Shown here: positions 52,905 to 61,307 of the stretch, one piece after another | Layout of the letters: every line of letters starts with the position of its first letter | How positions within the stretch are numbered: the stretch's first letter is position 1 | Assembly: GCF_900182985.1 (NCBI RefSeq) | Contig: NZ_FXUY01000001.1 | Coordinates: 1,426,001-1,490,000 of the forward strand | Source: Pseudomonas helmanticensis | Lineage (GTDB): Bacteria; Pseudomonadota; Gammaproteobacteria; Pseudomonadales; Pseudomonadaceae | Length of the DNA: 64,000 nucleotides | Direction of reading: 5' to 3' | Notes under the pieces: model-generated | Databases searched by the model: none | Told to the model about the DNA's origin: nothing | The model's input: the letters and a program-made list of their open reading frames with translations, nothing else | Program-made: the position numbers and the translations under genes

Positions 52905-53371
52905 AGCGCGACTTCCTCTTCTTCGGCCACCGCGACTTTCGCGGTTTGCGCTGCACCGGCCTGGGTGAAATCACGCAGATAAACGATGAATTCCTGCAAC
53001 AGGCGATCCCACAATTCCAGATTGCCGCGCAGGTGATCGTTGCTCACACCGGCGGCCACCACCACGTCCATTTCCATCACCAGAAACTCGCCCTGCAACG
53101 ACAACCGCGCGAAACGCCGCGTGGCGTTCCACTGCTCGGCCACACCCTGCGGCAACTCACCCTGCACGCGCAGCGCACAGCTGAAGGTGAAGTCGACGTA
53201 GCTGCCCTGCTCCACCGCCGCATTGCCGAAACGCACGGCGTAACCAATGCCCTGGCTGGCGCTGAGCAGCTGGACGATGCCGTTCTGCTCGGTTTCGTTA
53301 ACGCGATAACCGGCGGCTTGCAGGACTTCGGTCAGGGATTTTGGCGATACGTGGGAGATCAATTGAGTCAT
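52901..53371 (-). CDS. YbjN-domain protein
   Basis: A 156-residue soluble protein with the YbjN fold, related to type III secretion chaperones (about residues 10-135: LISHVSPKSLTEVLQAAGYR, ARLSLQGEFLVMEMDVVVA, ELWDRLLQEFIVYLRDF). An acidic tail (AEEEEVAL) follows. E. coli YbjN affects motility and stress responses; the role here is unknown. It lies between the coiled-coil gene (30-nt gap) and the ppiC gene (four-nt overlap). The position equals P. aeruginosa PA0698. Confidence 0.87.
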   Translation of the reverse strand: MTQLISHVSPKSLTEVLQAAGYRVNETEQNGIVQLLSASQGIGYAVRFGNAAVEQGSYVDFTFSCALRVQGELPQGVAEQWNATRRFARLSLQGEFLVMEMDVVVAAGVSNDHLRGNLELWDRLLQEFIVYLRDFTQAGAAQTAKVAVAEEEEVAL

Positions 53372-53401
53372 CGTTTCTTCCTTGTTTATCCGTCTTTTAA
53401 A

Positions 53402-54031
53402 TCAGTGCGAGAGCGCGGCTTGCGGCGCGTCGAATTGAGTCTTGTAAAGGTCATCGCCGAACCCCTGGGCCAGTTCATCGAACTTGACCCGGGCGCTGCC
53501 CGCGAAGGGCTGGCGGATCTTCATCACCTCGGCCACATCGATGTTTTCGTAGGCGGTGAGGATCTGTTTGGCGACGCCGTACATCTGCTGATTCTTGACT
53601 GAACATTGCTGCACTTGTGTGTCACGTTCAGTCAATTGCGCTTGAAGCTTAGACCGTTCTGCTTCTTTGGCACGGGCCATCACCAGCAAGTCGTCATAGG
53701 CTTTCTTGAACTTGCCGGTCTGCTCGGCGCTGGCCGCCACTTGCGCCTGAGCCTGGCTGTGCAGGCTCTGTTGCTGCCCGGAAAGCTGCTCGGCGAGGCC
53801 TTTGGCCTTGGCCAGTTCAGCGCTCAATTGCTTGATTTGCGCCTGCGCCGCCTTGACCTCGTTCTGCGCCGCCAGTTGTGCAGCGCTGGCCTGGGCCTGC
53901 TGGCTTTGCAGTGCCTGCAACTGCTGGGCGGTGCTGCGCAACTGGGTGCGCAAGCGCTCTTCCATGCCTTCGGCATTCGCCCCGGTGGCGATCAACAATC
54001 CAAGCCCAAGCGATAACAAACGCGTTTTCAT
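53402..54031 (-). CDS. Exported coiled-coil protein
   Basis: A 209-residue protein with a signal peptide (about residues 1-20, LLSLGLGLLIATGANA|EG). A long Gln/Ala-rich coiled coil covers about residues 30-135 (TAQQLQALQSQQAQASAAQL to KLQAQLTERDTQVQQC), and a helical C-terminal domain follows. A single cysteine is present (QQCSVKNQ). It should be periplasmic and elongated, possibly bridging membranes. It sits between the porin gene (17-nt gap) and the YbjN gene (30-nt gap). The position equals P. aeruginosa PA0697. It is not assigned to a known family. Confidence 0.8.
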   Translation of the reverse strand: MKTRLLSLGLGLLIATGANAEGMEERLRTQLRSTAQQLQALQSQQAQASAAQLAAQNEVKAAQAQIKQLSAELAKAKGLAEQLSGQQQSLHSQAQAQVAASAEQTGKFKKAYDDLLVMARAKEAERSKLQAQLTERDTQVQQCSVKNQQMYGVAKQILTAYENIDVAEVMKIRQPFAGSARVKFDELAQGFGDDLYKTQFDAPQAALSH

Positions 54032-54048
54032 AACCCTCTCCCGGCGCC

Positions 54049-55752
54049 TTAGAAGCGCGTGTTGAGCTCAAGCTGCAAGACGTCGATGTCGAACGGCGCG
54101 CCGTACACCGCTTCGGTACTCATCCAGCGACCCGTCGCATAAACGTTCTTCGCCAGACCGTAGTTGCCGCCGATGAAATAGCCCTTGGCGTTGGTGCCGC
54201 CGAGGTGGAACGAGGAGTCGTTGAAGCCGTCCGGCAAGGCATCCGGCTGGATGTATTTGTAGCCGGCGAACAGGTTCCAGTCGCCCTGCTTCTTCAGCTC
54301 CAGCGCGCTGCCGAGGGTGAACTGCACCATCCATGCATTGGCACCGCTTTCGATGTTGCCGTTGCTGTCGAGGTTGTTGACGATCTGCCCGGCAGAACGC
54401 TTGCGCATCTCGCCTTCGTCGTAGCTGAGGTTGTGGATGTAGTTGCCCTGGCTGCGCAACTTGAAATCTTCCGGCAAGTCGGCGTCCCACACCACGTTCA
54501 GATCCAGCAGGTTGAACTCGGAGGCCAGGCCAACGAATTGCGGCTGTGGCGTGGTGCTCGGGTTGAGCGGGTTCGGGGTGATGTCGCGCAGCAGGAACAC
54601 GCTGTTGCCCTTCTGCATGAACGCCGCGCGGGTGCCGTCGCTGTCGCAACCCGGTGCGCCGGCCCACGGTTCGCAAGGGCTGGAACGTTCGCCCTGGATG
54701 TCGTCGAAACGGTAGTAAGCCAGTGCGCCCTTCAAGCGGTTGTTGCTGTTGATCGCCCACTTGGCGCCGACCTGTGCGCCGTACAACCACTTGTTGTCGC
54801 TCTCTTCCTTGTCGAAGCCGTTGCTGCTGGTGGTGTCGTTGGTGTAATCCACCGGGAACGCGCCGACAGTACCGAACACACCCCAATCGCGGTTGAGCTT
54901 GTGGTCGAAGATCGCCGCCACGCCGTCGAAATTCAAGTCGTTGGAATAGAGCATGTCGGTGGACATGAACGGGTTGGCGAAGCGCCCGCCAGTCAGGGTC
55001 AGTTCATCCGTCGGCTTCCAGTTCAGGTAACCCTGATCGAGCCAGATGTCCTTCTTGGCGAAACCGCCGCCGAGGCTTTGCGTGGTCGACACCGGGTTGT
55101 TGTCCGAGCCGGTGCCGATGCGAATACCGGCGGTCCATTCCGGCGAGATCACCGCTTTCATGCCCAGCCGTGCGCGGATACGGAACTGATTGGTGCGGTC
55201 TTCGCGGGTGTTGAGCAGCGGCGGCAGACTGGTGCTGCTGTTCGGATTGACGTCGTACGGGCCGTTGTTGTTGAGCTTGGCGAAGTCGACGATTTCGTTG
55301 CTGTTGGTATCCGAGTAGTAGCGCGATTCATCACGCAGACGAATGTCGCCATCAAAACTGATGCGCGAAGCCCAGTCCGGGAAGGTGTTGGGCGCGGCCC
55401 AGTTTTCCTGTTTGGCGGTGGCCATGACTTCGGCTTTGACCTGATCGCGGATCTGGTCGCGCACCGCTGCCGGCACGTATTGCACTCGCACATCACCCGG
55501 CGCCGCCACTGGCCCGGCCGCAACAGCGGTGGACGCCGCAGCCTGCTTGGCTTGGGCGGCTTCATTTTGTGCCTGGGCAATCAATGCGTCGGCCTTGTCC
55601 TGTTTCAAAATGCCCTGCTCGACCAGCAAGCGGATCAGATTGATCGTGGCGTTCTCCGAAGGCGCGGGCGCAGGCGCTGCCACGGCCTGACCGACCAGGG
55701 TCGCAACGACCATGCCGACCGCCAGGGACAATCGATTCACGTTGGAAATCAT
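54049..55752 (-). CDS. Putative porin (coiled-coil N-terminus plus beta barrel)
   Basis: A 567-residue outer-membrane protein of the putative-porin family (PF16930 type). The signal peptide covers about residues 1-25 (LAVGMVVATLVGQAVAAPA). An N-terminal helical periplasmic region (about 30-110, INLIRLLVEQGILKQDKADAL, QVKAEVMATAKQE) precedes a long barrel (about 125-567) of alternating strands ending LQLELNTRF with a terminal Phe. A Cys pair lies in SPCEPWAGAPGCDSD. ATG 55752 follows AAAGGAGTTGTGTGCAG; the open frame extends 45 codons upstream without signal-like features. It is co-oriented with TonB (52-nt gap). Substrate unknown; proximity to TonB-ExbBD suggests energised transport. Confidence 0.88.
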   Translation of the reverse strand: MISNVNRLSLAVGMVVATLVGQAVAAPAPAPSENATINLIRLLVEQGILKQDKADALIAQAQNEAAQAKQAAASTAVAAGPVAAPGDVRVQYVPAAVRDQIRDQVKAEVMATAKQENWAAPNTFPDWASRISFDGDIRLRDESRYYSDTNSNEIVDFAKLNNNGPYDVNPNSSTSLPPLLNTREDRTNQFRIRARLGMKAVISPEWTAGIRIGTGSDNNPVSTTQSLGGGFAKKDIWLDQGYLNWKPTDELTLTGGRFANPFMSTDMLYSNDLNFDGVAAIFDHKLNRDWGVFGTVGAFPVDYTNDTTSSNGFDKEESDNKWLYGAQVGAKWAINSNNRLKGALAYYRFDDIQGERSSPCEPWAGAPGCDSDGTRAAFMQKGNSVFLLRDITPNPLNPSTTPQPQFVGLASEFNLLDLNVVWDADLPEDFKLRSQGNYIHNLSYDEGEMRKRSAGQIVNNLDSNGNIESGANAWMVQFTLGSALELKKQGDWNLFAGYKYIQPDALPDGFNDSSFHLGGTNAKGYFIGGNYGLAKNVYATGRWMSTEAVYGAPFDIDVLQLELNTRF

Positions 55753-55804
55753 CTGCACACAACTCCTTTTGGCAAAGCTTGAAGGCTTGGCAATAAATAT
55801 TCGG

Positions 55805-56509
55805 TTAACCCGGACGCCGCCCTTGCAGGGACAGGCGCACAGGCAAAGTGATAGAGGCCGGAGGCCGTTCGCTGAGGGCCGGCGCACCGCGCAGCGCGGC
55901 CAACACTTGCGTATCGATGTCGGGGTTGCCGCTGGACTTGATCAGCTCGACCCGGGTGATTTCGCCGACGCTGCTCAGCCAGACATCGGCCTGCAACGAG
56001 AACGCGAGGTTGCGCAGCTCAGGGTTCTCACGCAGCAAGCGCTGGAAGGTGAACGCCAGAAACTGGCTGTACGTCCCCGTGCCCAAACGTCCGCCGCCAG
56101 TGCCAGCCATACCGCCGCCCTTACCCGCGCCGATGTTGAAAGCGTCGCTGCCAGACTGTGCGTCACCGTCCATTTGCATCGGGTTGGCCAGATCGTCCGC
56201 CGGTGATGGCGGTGCTTCTTCCTCGGGCTTGACCTCTTGCGGCTCCGGCGTTGGCTCCGGCTCGACGACTTTTTCTTCCACCGGGGTCTCAGGTTCCGGC
56301 GGTTTCTCCGGCGGCGGAGGTGGCGGTGGCGGCAACGGAATGATCGTCGGCACCTTCGGCGCTTCGCGGCGGATGCCGCTCATGTCGTTGGCCCACTGCC
56401 ACAGAAACCACGCGGCGAGCGCGCCGATCAGTAATCCGGCGCCCCACTTGGCATAACGCAGCGCGGGCTTTTTCACCGGCAACGGCTCGATCGGGAGTTG
56501 TGCGGTCAT
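55805..56509 (-). CDS. TonB-like energy transducer
   Basis: A 234-residue TonB-family protein. An N-terminal membrane anchor (about residues 22-40, GAGLLIGALAAWFLWQW) is followed by a Pro/Glu-rich periplasmic spacer with PPPPPPPPEKPPEPE and EPEPTPEPQEVKPEEEAPP. A Gly-rich stretch (GAGKGGGMAGTGGGRLGTGT) leads to a C-terminal domain (about 150-234) with LQADVWLSSVGEITRVELI. It works with ExbB-ExbD to energise outer-membrane transporters. The start lies 3 nt after the exbD stop, so it is in the same operon. It corresponds to P. aeruginosa PA0695. The partner is probably the TpsB or porin encoded in the operon, which would be unusual for either type. Confidence 0.88.
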   Translation of the reverse strand: MTAQLPIEPLPVKKPALRYAKWGAGLLIGALAAWFLWQWANDMSGIRREAPKVPTIIPLPPPPPPPPEKPPEPETPVEEKVVEPEPTPEPQEVKPEEEAPPSPADDLANPMQMDGDAQSGSDAFNIGAGKGGGMAGTGGGRLGTGTYSQFLAFTFQRLLRENPELRNLAFSLQADVWLSSVGEITRVELIKSSGNPDIDTQVLAALRGAPALSERPPASITLPVRLSLQGRRPG

Positions 56510-56512
56510 GAC

Positions 56513-56938
56513 TCAGCCCTGACTCGGTTTGCCGGTGACGAGACCGACCTGGGACAGTTCGAGCCGGCGCAACAGATCCAGCACTTCGATGACTTTCTGG
56601 TATTGCACCGTCGCGTCGCCGCGCACGATCACCGGGAAGTCCGGACTCTGCGCCTTCTCGATGCGCAGGCGTTCTTCCAGCTCGGCCAGGGTCACCGGAT
56701 AAGCGTCGAGGAACACCTGGCCGCCATCGTTGACCGAGATCGCCTTGGTCTTGGCTTCCGACAGCGATACGGCGGCGCTGGCCTTGGGCAGGTTGATCTG
56801 GATCCCGGAGACCTGCGCGGTCGCGGTGAGGATGAACATCACCAGCACCACCATCAGCACGTCGACCAGCGGGGTGATGTTGATGCTGTCCACCGCTGCA
56901 TCTTCGTCATCGTCGTGGGAGGCATTTACAGACGCCAT
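56513..56938 (-). CDS. exbD: ExbD biopolymer transport protein
   Basis: A 141-residue inner-membrane proton-channel subunit. The single membrane helix (about residues 22-42) reads SINITPLVDVLMVVLVMFIL, with the essential Asp in PLVDV. The periplasmic domain ends VLDLLRRLELSQVGLVTG, the usual ExbD/TolR C-terminus. An acidic, Asp-rich N-terminus (SHDDDEDAAVDS) is present. It lies 11 nt after the ExbB fusion gene and 3 nt before the TonB gene. It corresponds to ExbD2 (PA0694) in P. aeruginosa. Confidence 0.94.
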   Translation of the reverse strand: MASVNASHDDDEDAAVDSINITPLVDVLMVVLVMFILTATAQVSGIQINLPKASAAVSLSEAKTKAISVNDGGQVFLDAYPVTLAELEERLRIEKAQSPDFPVIVRGDATVQYQKVIEVLDLLRRLELSQVGLVTGKPSQG

Positions 56939-56949
56939 GTCAATGCTCC

Positions 56950-58746
56950 TCAGGCCGGTACGGAGTGGTTGGCGTGATGGCCGCGATGCGACGCCTCACT
57001 GAACTGGCTCTCGCCGTGCATCTCCGCCAGACGGGTGATGAACTCGTCGACGAACACGCGCATGTCGGCGCTGACTTCCTTGTTGCGGGTGATCAGGCGG
57101 TTGTAGCCAAACAGCGCCGGGATCGCGACGAACAGACCCATCGCGGTAGCGAGCAAAGCGGCGGCCATACCGGGTGCGATGGCATTGATGTTGACGTCGC
57201 CGGCCATTGCGGTGCCGAGGAACACCACCATGATCCCCAACACGGTGCCGAGCAGGCCGATGTATGGGCCGCCGGCGATGGCGTTGGACAGGGTCGAGAG
57301 CTTCGAGCTGAGCTGCTGGTTTTCGCGGGTGCGCACGCCGTCCATCGAGCAGCGGATCGCTTCGATAGTCGCTGCGGAAACCGACGAGGTATCGGCGCCC
57401 TGCTCACGCCGGGTGCGGATCTCTTTGACCGCCACCAGATACAGACGCCACAGCGACGAATGCTGCAGGCGCTGGGCGAGTTGCGCGTCGTCGGCGAACA
57501 TCTCCAGACGCGTGCCGACCTTGGCGAACTGCACGCGGAAGTCTTCGTTGGCGGCAGACACGCGGCTGAGGGTGCGGTTCTTGCGCAGCATGATGATCCA
57601 CGACTGAAACATCATCAGCACCAGCACGGCGATGATCACCCAGGCGTCGATGGGTACGGCGTTGAGCAGGAAGCCGAGGCTGCCGAAACCGAACCCGGAC
57701 TGTTCTTCATCGACACCGTAAGCCACCAGCTTCGACTCGGCGCCCTGCGAGGTCGCGTCGGCCAGCAACAGCGGCGCCGGACGGGCGACTTTCGACAGGC
57801 GCAGTTCATCGATGGCGCCTACGAACGGCTGGAATGGACCTTCGTGCAGGTCGGCGCCGATAGCCATCACCGAGTTGAAAGCCGGCATCGCCTGAGCGAG
57901 AGTCGCGCCTTCACGGCCATTGATGTAAAGGGTGACTTTCGCGCCTTCAGCGGTCAGTGCGACGTGTTGCCATTGGCCCGGATTCAGCGCTTGCGTGGCG
58001 ACGGCGCGTTGACCATCGATCTCCACAAACGGCACGCCTTGGTTGGCACCGATCAGCAGGCTGTTGGCGCCTTCACGACGGGTGAGAATCAGTTGCTCGC
58101 CATTGGCCTGGTCCAGACGCAACCAGGCACTGAAGGTGAACGCACTGCCGGCGTTGTGCTGCAACGAAGGACTGGCTGGCAGCAACAACGGCTGGCCGCT
58201 GAACTGCAACGCACGCCCTACTACACCGTCAATCGCCGCGCCGGTCGCACTTTGCGCGGTGTTGCCGTAGGCGGTGGTGTCTTTGGCCGGGGTGCCGGTG
58301 GCGCCCTCGAAGTGATACAGCACGGTGTAATTCGGGTCGAAGGTCAGTTGGCCGTTGCCGGTCGCCGGGGCCTTTTGATTGCCGTAATACATCCAGATGT
58401 CCTGGCGCTGACCGCCCTCGACATTCGGCACATCGACCCAGATCAGCGCCATGCCCATCAGCGCGTCAAAGCTTTCGATCTGATGATTGAGCACGGTCTT
58501 GTCATCGGCGGCGACAAAGCGCAGATCCGAACCATCCTCCTTCACCCCGTCAAAGGTGAAGTTGCCGGTGTGCAGGCGCACCAGCAGCGCGGTGCGGCCG
58601 AGGGCCTGATTGATCGCCGCGCCTTGTGGCGTGGTGTCGACGGCAATCTGTTTGCGGTAGTGCCAGTCGTCCTGCCACCAGGCCTGAGCCGTGGCCGGGA
58701 GCACGAAGCCCAGGCAGATCAACAACGAAAGGAAGAGGCGCTGCAT
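56950..58746 (-). CDS. DUF2341-LamG-ExbB fusion protein
   Basis: A 598-residue protein in which an exported carbohydrate-binding-like part precedes the proton channel. The signal peptide covers about residues 1-22 (FLSLLICLGFVLPATAQA|WW). A DUF2341 domain (about 25-125: DWHYRKQIAVDT, DIWMYYGNQKAP) and a LamG/concanavalin-like domain (about 145-320: FTFSAWLRLDQANGEQLIL, GQWQHVALTAEGAKVTLYIN) follow. The MotA/TolQ/ExbB channel domain is the C-terminal 250 residues (DAWVIIAVLVLMMFQSWIIM; GLLGTVLGIMVVFLGTAMA). ATG 58746 (MQRLFLSLL) is chosen; 83 upstream codons are open but do not look coding. It lies 14 nt after the TpsB gene. The usual ExbB lacks the two extra domains. Confidence 0.9.
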   Translation of the reverse strand: MQRLFLSLLICLGFVLPATAQAWWQDDWHYRKQIAVDTTPQGAAINQALGRTALLVRLHTGNFTFDGVKEDGSDLRFVAADDKTVLNHQIESFDALMGMALIWVDVPNVEGGQRQDIWMYYGNQKAPATGNGQLTFDPNYTVLYHFEGATGTPAKDTTAYGNTAQSATGAAIDGVVGRALQFSGQPLLLPASPSLQHNAGSAFTFSAWLRLDQANGEQLILTRREGANSLLIGANQGVPFVEIDGQRAVATQALNPGQWQHVALTAEGAKVTLYINGREGATLAQAMPAFNSVMAIGADLHEGPFQPFVGAIDELRLSKVARPAPLLLADATSQGAESKLVAYGVDEEQSGFGFGSLGFLLNAVPIDAWVIIAVLVLMMFQSWIIMLRKNRTLSRVSAANEDFRVQFAKVGTRLEMFADDAQLAQRLQHSSLWRLYLVAVKEIRTRREQGADTSSVSAATIEAIRCSMDGVRTRENQQLSSKLSTLSNAIAGGPYIGLLGTVLGIMVVFLGTAMAGDVNINAIAPGMAAALLATAMGLFVAIPALFGYNRLITRNKEVSADMRVFVDEFITRLAEMHGESQFSEASHRGHHANHSVPA

Positions 58747-58760
58747 GAACGTGCTCCTTG

Positions 58761-60359
58761 TCAGAAAGTGGCTTGAAGGTTGAAGTGCAGGCGCGATTCC
58801 TGTTTCGAGGTGTTCGGCCCTTCGAGTAGCGGGTAGCCCCAGTCGAGGCTGCCGGACAGCCATTTGCTCAGGCTGGCGCGGGTGCCGAGGCCGACGCTGG
58901 CCAAGGCATAACTGGCGTCCTGATCCGGCAGTTCGTCGCGCAGATACAACTGCGCGCCCTCGGCAAAGGCGTAGAAGCGCCAGTCCTGCATCCACGTGCC
59001 GGCGTACTTGGCCAGCGATGGCGTGCGTACTTCCTGGCTGAGCAACACGCCGTCATCACCGGTGCGTTCGGCAGCCAGGTAGCCGCGCACCGAGGTGGCG
59101 CCGCCGGCAGAGAATTGTTCGTTGGAAACCAGTGGCCCCGACGCCAACTGGAACGCGGCTTTGCTTGCGCTCTGCCAGTCGCTGTCGAAGGTCCAGGTGT
59201 AATTGCTGTCGCCCTTGACCACGGCAAAACTCGGCTTGGCGCGGTAGCGTTTGTAGTCGAAGTCTTCGTCGGAACTGCCGTAGCCGAAGATGCTGCGGGT
59301 GGCGGCGACCAGGCTCAGGCCGAGGCCGAGCTGGCTCTTTTCGGTGTAGCGATAGCCGTTGTAGGCGAAGGTGAACGGTGCGTATTGCAGCGGGACTTTG
59401 TCGCTCTCGCCGGACAGGGTCAGGCGTTCGTCGAAGTCCTTGAAGTCGATGCCGGCCGACAGCGAGTTCGACCAGTTGCCGCTGGAGGGCAACGTATAAA
59501 TCGCCGAGAGGCCATAGGAGTGGCCCTTGCCGAGCACGTTGCTGCCGCCGATGGTGGCGACGTTGCTGTCGGACTGGTAACCGGAGAACTGCACACTCCA
59601 GCGATCGGTCAGCGGCGCGGTGTAGGAACCCGACCAGACCTTGGCGTTGTCGGTGTCCTGCGGCGCGGTGAAGAACGTCAGGTTGACGCTGTGGCCGAGC
59701 TGCCAAAGGTTGTTGTAGCCGAGGCTGGTGACGGTGCGCAGTTTTTCCGTGTCGGCGCTGTAATCGTTATTGAGGCCGACGCTGGCGGTCCACGGGTTCT
59801 GGTCTTCGACCTGCAAATCCACGTCCATGGTGCCGGGGCGCTGACCTTCGCGCACTAGCGGCATCACCTGACGGCCCGGGGTTTTATTGAGCTGCGCCAG
59901 TTCTCCCTGAACCTTGGCAAAGTCCGGCACCTCGCCTTCTTTCAGCGCCGGGACGTCGTCGCGAATGTCCAGCGGCGAATAGTGCTTGGCACCCACCACT
60001 CGCACCCGGCCGACCTTGGTTTCGCTGACTTGCAGGTAGACGATGCCGTCGGCAACCGCTTGCTCGGGCAACTCGACGAACACTGATTGATAGCCGCGCT
60101 CTTGATAAACTTTTTGCAACGCGTCGCGCGCCCCTTCGATATCCGTGAGGGCTTTCTGCGGGCCGAGGAACGGGTACACCGCTTCTTCAATGGCACGCGC
60201 ATCGAGCACGGTGTTGCCGCGCACGAAGTATTCGTTGACATCGACCAGACGCTGAGCTGCCGCTTGCTCGGCGCCCTCTTCGGCCAACGCCGGCTGCGCG
60301 CCCGCCGTCACCAGCAGCCAGCCCCACAGCGCCAGCCGTGACTTGAAAATCGGTTCCAC
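58761..60359 (-). CDS. pdtB: Two-partner secretion transporter TpsB (ShlB/FhaC family), PdtB-like
   Basis: A 532-residue outer-membrane translocator. The signal peptide covers about residues 1-26 (LALWGWLLVTAGAQPALA|EE). A POTRA domain pair (about 40-190: VNEYFVRGNTVLDARAIEE, YLQVSETKVGRVRVVGAKHY) precedes a 16-strand barrel with the L6 motif SVRGYLAAER and a terminal Phe (FNLQATF). It exports TpsA exoproteins. The start is GTG 60359 (VEPIFKSRLALW) after AGGGGGTAGT; upstream open codons do not look coding. It is followed by ExbB, ExbD and TonB genes as in P. aeruginosa PA0692-PA0695. No TpsA gene is found next to it. Confidence 0.87.
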   Translation of the reverse strand: MEPIFKSRLALWGWLLVTAGAQPALAEEGAEQAAAQRLVDVNEYFVRGNTVLDARAIEEAVYPFLGPQKALTDIEGARDALQKVYQERGYQSVFVELPEQAVADGIVYLQVSETKVGRVRVVGAKHYSPLDIRDDVPALKEGEVPDFAKVQGELAQLNKTPGRQVMPLVREGQRPGTMDVDLQVEDQNPWTASVGLNNDYSADTEKLRTVTSLGYNNLWQLGHSVNLTFFTAPQDTDNAKVWSGSYTAPLTDRWSVQFSGYQSDSNVATIGGSNVLGKGHSYGLSAIYTLPSSGNWSNSLSAGIDFKDFDERLTLSGESDKVPLQYAPFTFAYNGYRYTEKSQLGLGLSLVAATRSIFGYGSSDEDFDYKRYRAKPSFAVVKGDSNYTWTFDSDWQSASKAAFQLASGPLVSNEQFSAGGATSVRGYLAAERTGDDGVLLSQEVRTPSLAKYAGTWMQDWRFYAFAEGAQLYLRDELPDQDASYALASVGLGTRASLSKWLSGSLDWGYPLLEGPNTSKQESRLHFNLQATF

Positions 60360-60415
60360 ACTACCCCCTGAATTCGCGATGACCTGTTGGCGTTTCGAAC
60401 GCCGCGTGTATGGCG

Positions 60416-61027
60416 TCAATTGCTGGCTGTCGAGGCACAGGCGTGCTTGCCCAGCCACGTGTGCAAGAGCGCGAAGTTCAGCGAGAACTCGGGCATTTGC
60501 AGCAACGCGCCGCAAAACACTTCGCCGATGATTTTTTGAATGAGCAGCACCGCACGCGGGTTGTTGAGCAGCGTGGCGATGTCGCGACTGAGGACGTTGA
60601 AGCTCCAGACTTTCTGGTTCAGACCGAGGCCGACGAACCAGCGGAACAGCAGGTTGTAGTTGAGCTGTTCGTAAAGCTGCTGTTCGCTTGGCACCGAATA
60701 CAGCAGTTGCAGGAGCAGGATGTGCATGACCGTTTGCGCGGGAATGAGCATGCCGGGCTCGGCATTGAGGTCATGCATGAGGCCTTTGTGCGCGTCGAGC
60801 AAATCATCGATCTGAGGGCGCAGCAGCACCAGCGAATGGCCTGGCGGAATGTAGCTGGAAACCTCTTTCAAGGCGCCCTGCCAATCATCCTGCGAGACGA
60901 TCCAGACCCACGGCGCGCCGTAGCGATACACCGAAACCGGCTTCTTGCGCGCGGCTTCGACGATCTTCGACAGGCGTTGATCGAGTTCCTGCATGCCCAC
61001 TTTCGAGTAGCGTTCCATAGTCCCCAT
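60416..61027 (-). CDS. phdA: Phd-like/transposase-derived protein, PhdA-like
   Basis: A 203-residue protein with two parts. Residues about 1-60 (MERYSKVGMQELDQRLSKIV, GAPWVWIVSQDDWQG) resemble Phd/YefM antitoxin-type DNA-binding domains. Residues about 100-175 (LLLQLLYSVPSEQQLYEQLN, NLLFRWFVGLGLNQKVWSFN) match the N-terminal DUF772 segment of IS5/IS1182-type transposases, without a catalytic DDE domain. No inverted repeats or target duplication are visible. The position upstream of TpsB matches PA0691 (phdA), described in P. aeruginosa as controlling eDNA release and biofilm. It is probably a domesticated regulator. ATG 61027 follows GGGAGTGAGGCA; ATG 61018 is also possible. Confidence 0.72.
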   Translation of the reverse strand: MGTMERYSKVGMQELDQRLSKIVEAARKKPVSVYRYGAPWVWIVSQDDWQGALKEVSSYIPPGHSLVLLRPQIDDLLDAHKGLMHDLNAEPGMLIPAQTVMHILLLQLLYSVPSEQQLYEQLNYNLLFRWFVGLGLNQKVWSFNVLSRDIATLLNNPRAVLLIQKIIGEVFCGALLQMPEFSLNFALLHTWLGKHACASTASN

Positions 61028-61131
61028 TGCCTCACTCCCGGCGTCCCGCCTCGGCTTGTGAAAAGCGCCCCGTTGGGCCCCTCAAGCGCGTTACATAGGC
61101 ATGACCGGACTGGCGATGTGCTACCGAACTT

Positions 61132-61149
61132 TTGTCATAAAAGCTTCAT
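61132..61149 (+). promoter_or_regulatory. Weak Pho-box-like site upstream of phdA
   Basis: TTGTCAT-AAAA-GCTTCAT compared with CTGTCAT-N4-CTGTCAT gives 10 of 14 matches: a good first half and a poor second half. It lies 105 nt upstream of phdA, in the opposite orientation to the gene. The P. aeruginosa pdt system is known to respond to phosphate depletion, the only reason it is listed. Confidence 0.2.
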
Positions 61150-61197
61150 TACGGAGGGTAGGGTTGGTGCATAGCGACAGGTGTACACAAATCAAAT

Positions 61198-61288
61198 GTA
61201 GGAGTGAGCCTGCTCGCGATAGCGTCCTGTCAGTTGATATTTATTTTGCTGACACACCGCTATCGCGAGCAGGCTCACTCCTACAGGG
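61198..61288. repeat. REPIN (GAGTGAGCCTGCTCGCGAT type)
   Basis: The two inverted arms GTAGGAGTGAGCCTGCTCGC and GCGAGCAGGCTCACTCCTAC are complete, with a roughly 35-bp spacer. It sits between phdA and the DSD1-type gene, at the position where a TpsA gene lies in P. aeruginosa. Confidence 0.92.
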
Positions 61289-61307
61289 GATTTGTGGGGA
61301 TTTTGGG

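Noticed and set aside
60416..61027. Active insertion sequence
   Set aside because: Only an N-terminal transposase-like segment exists, without DDE residues, inverted repeats or target duplication; the neighbours are syntenic with P. aeruginosa.
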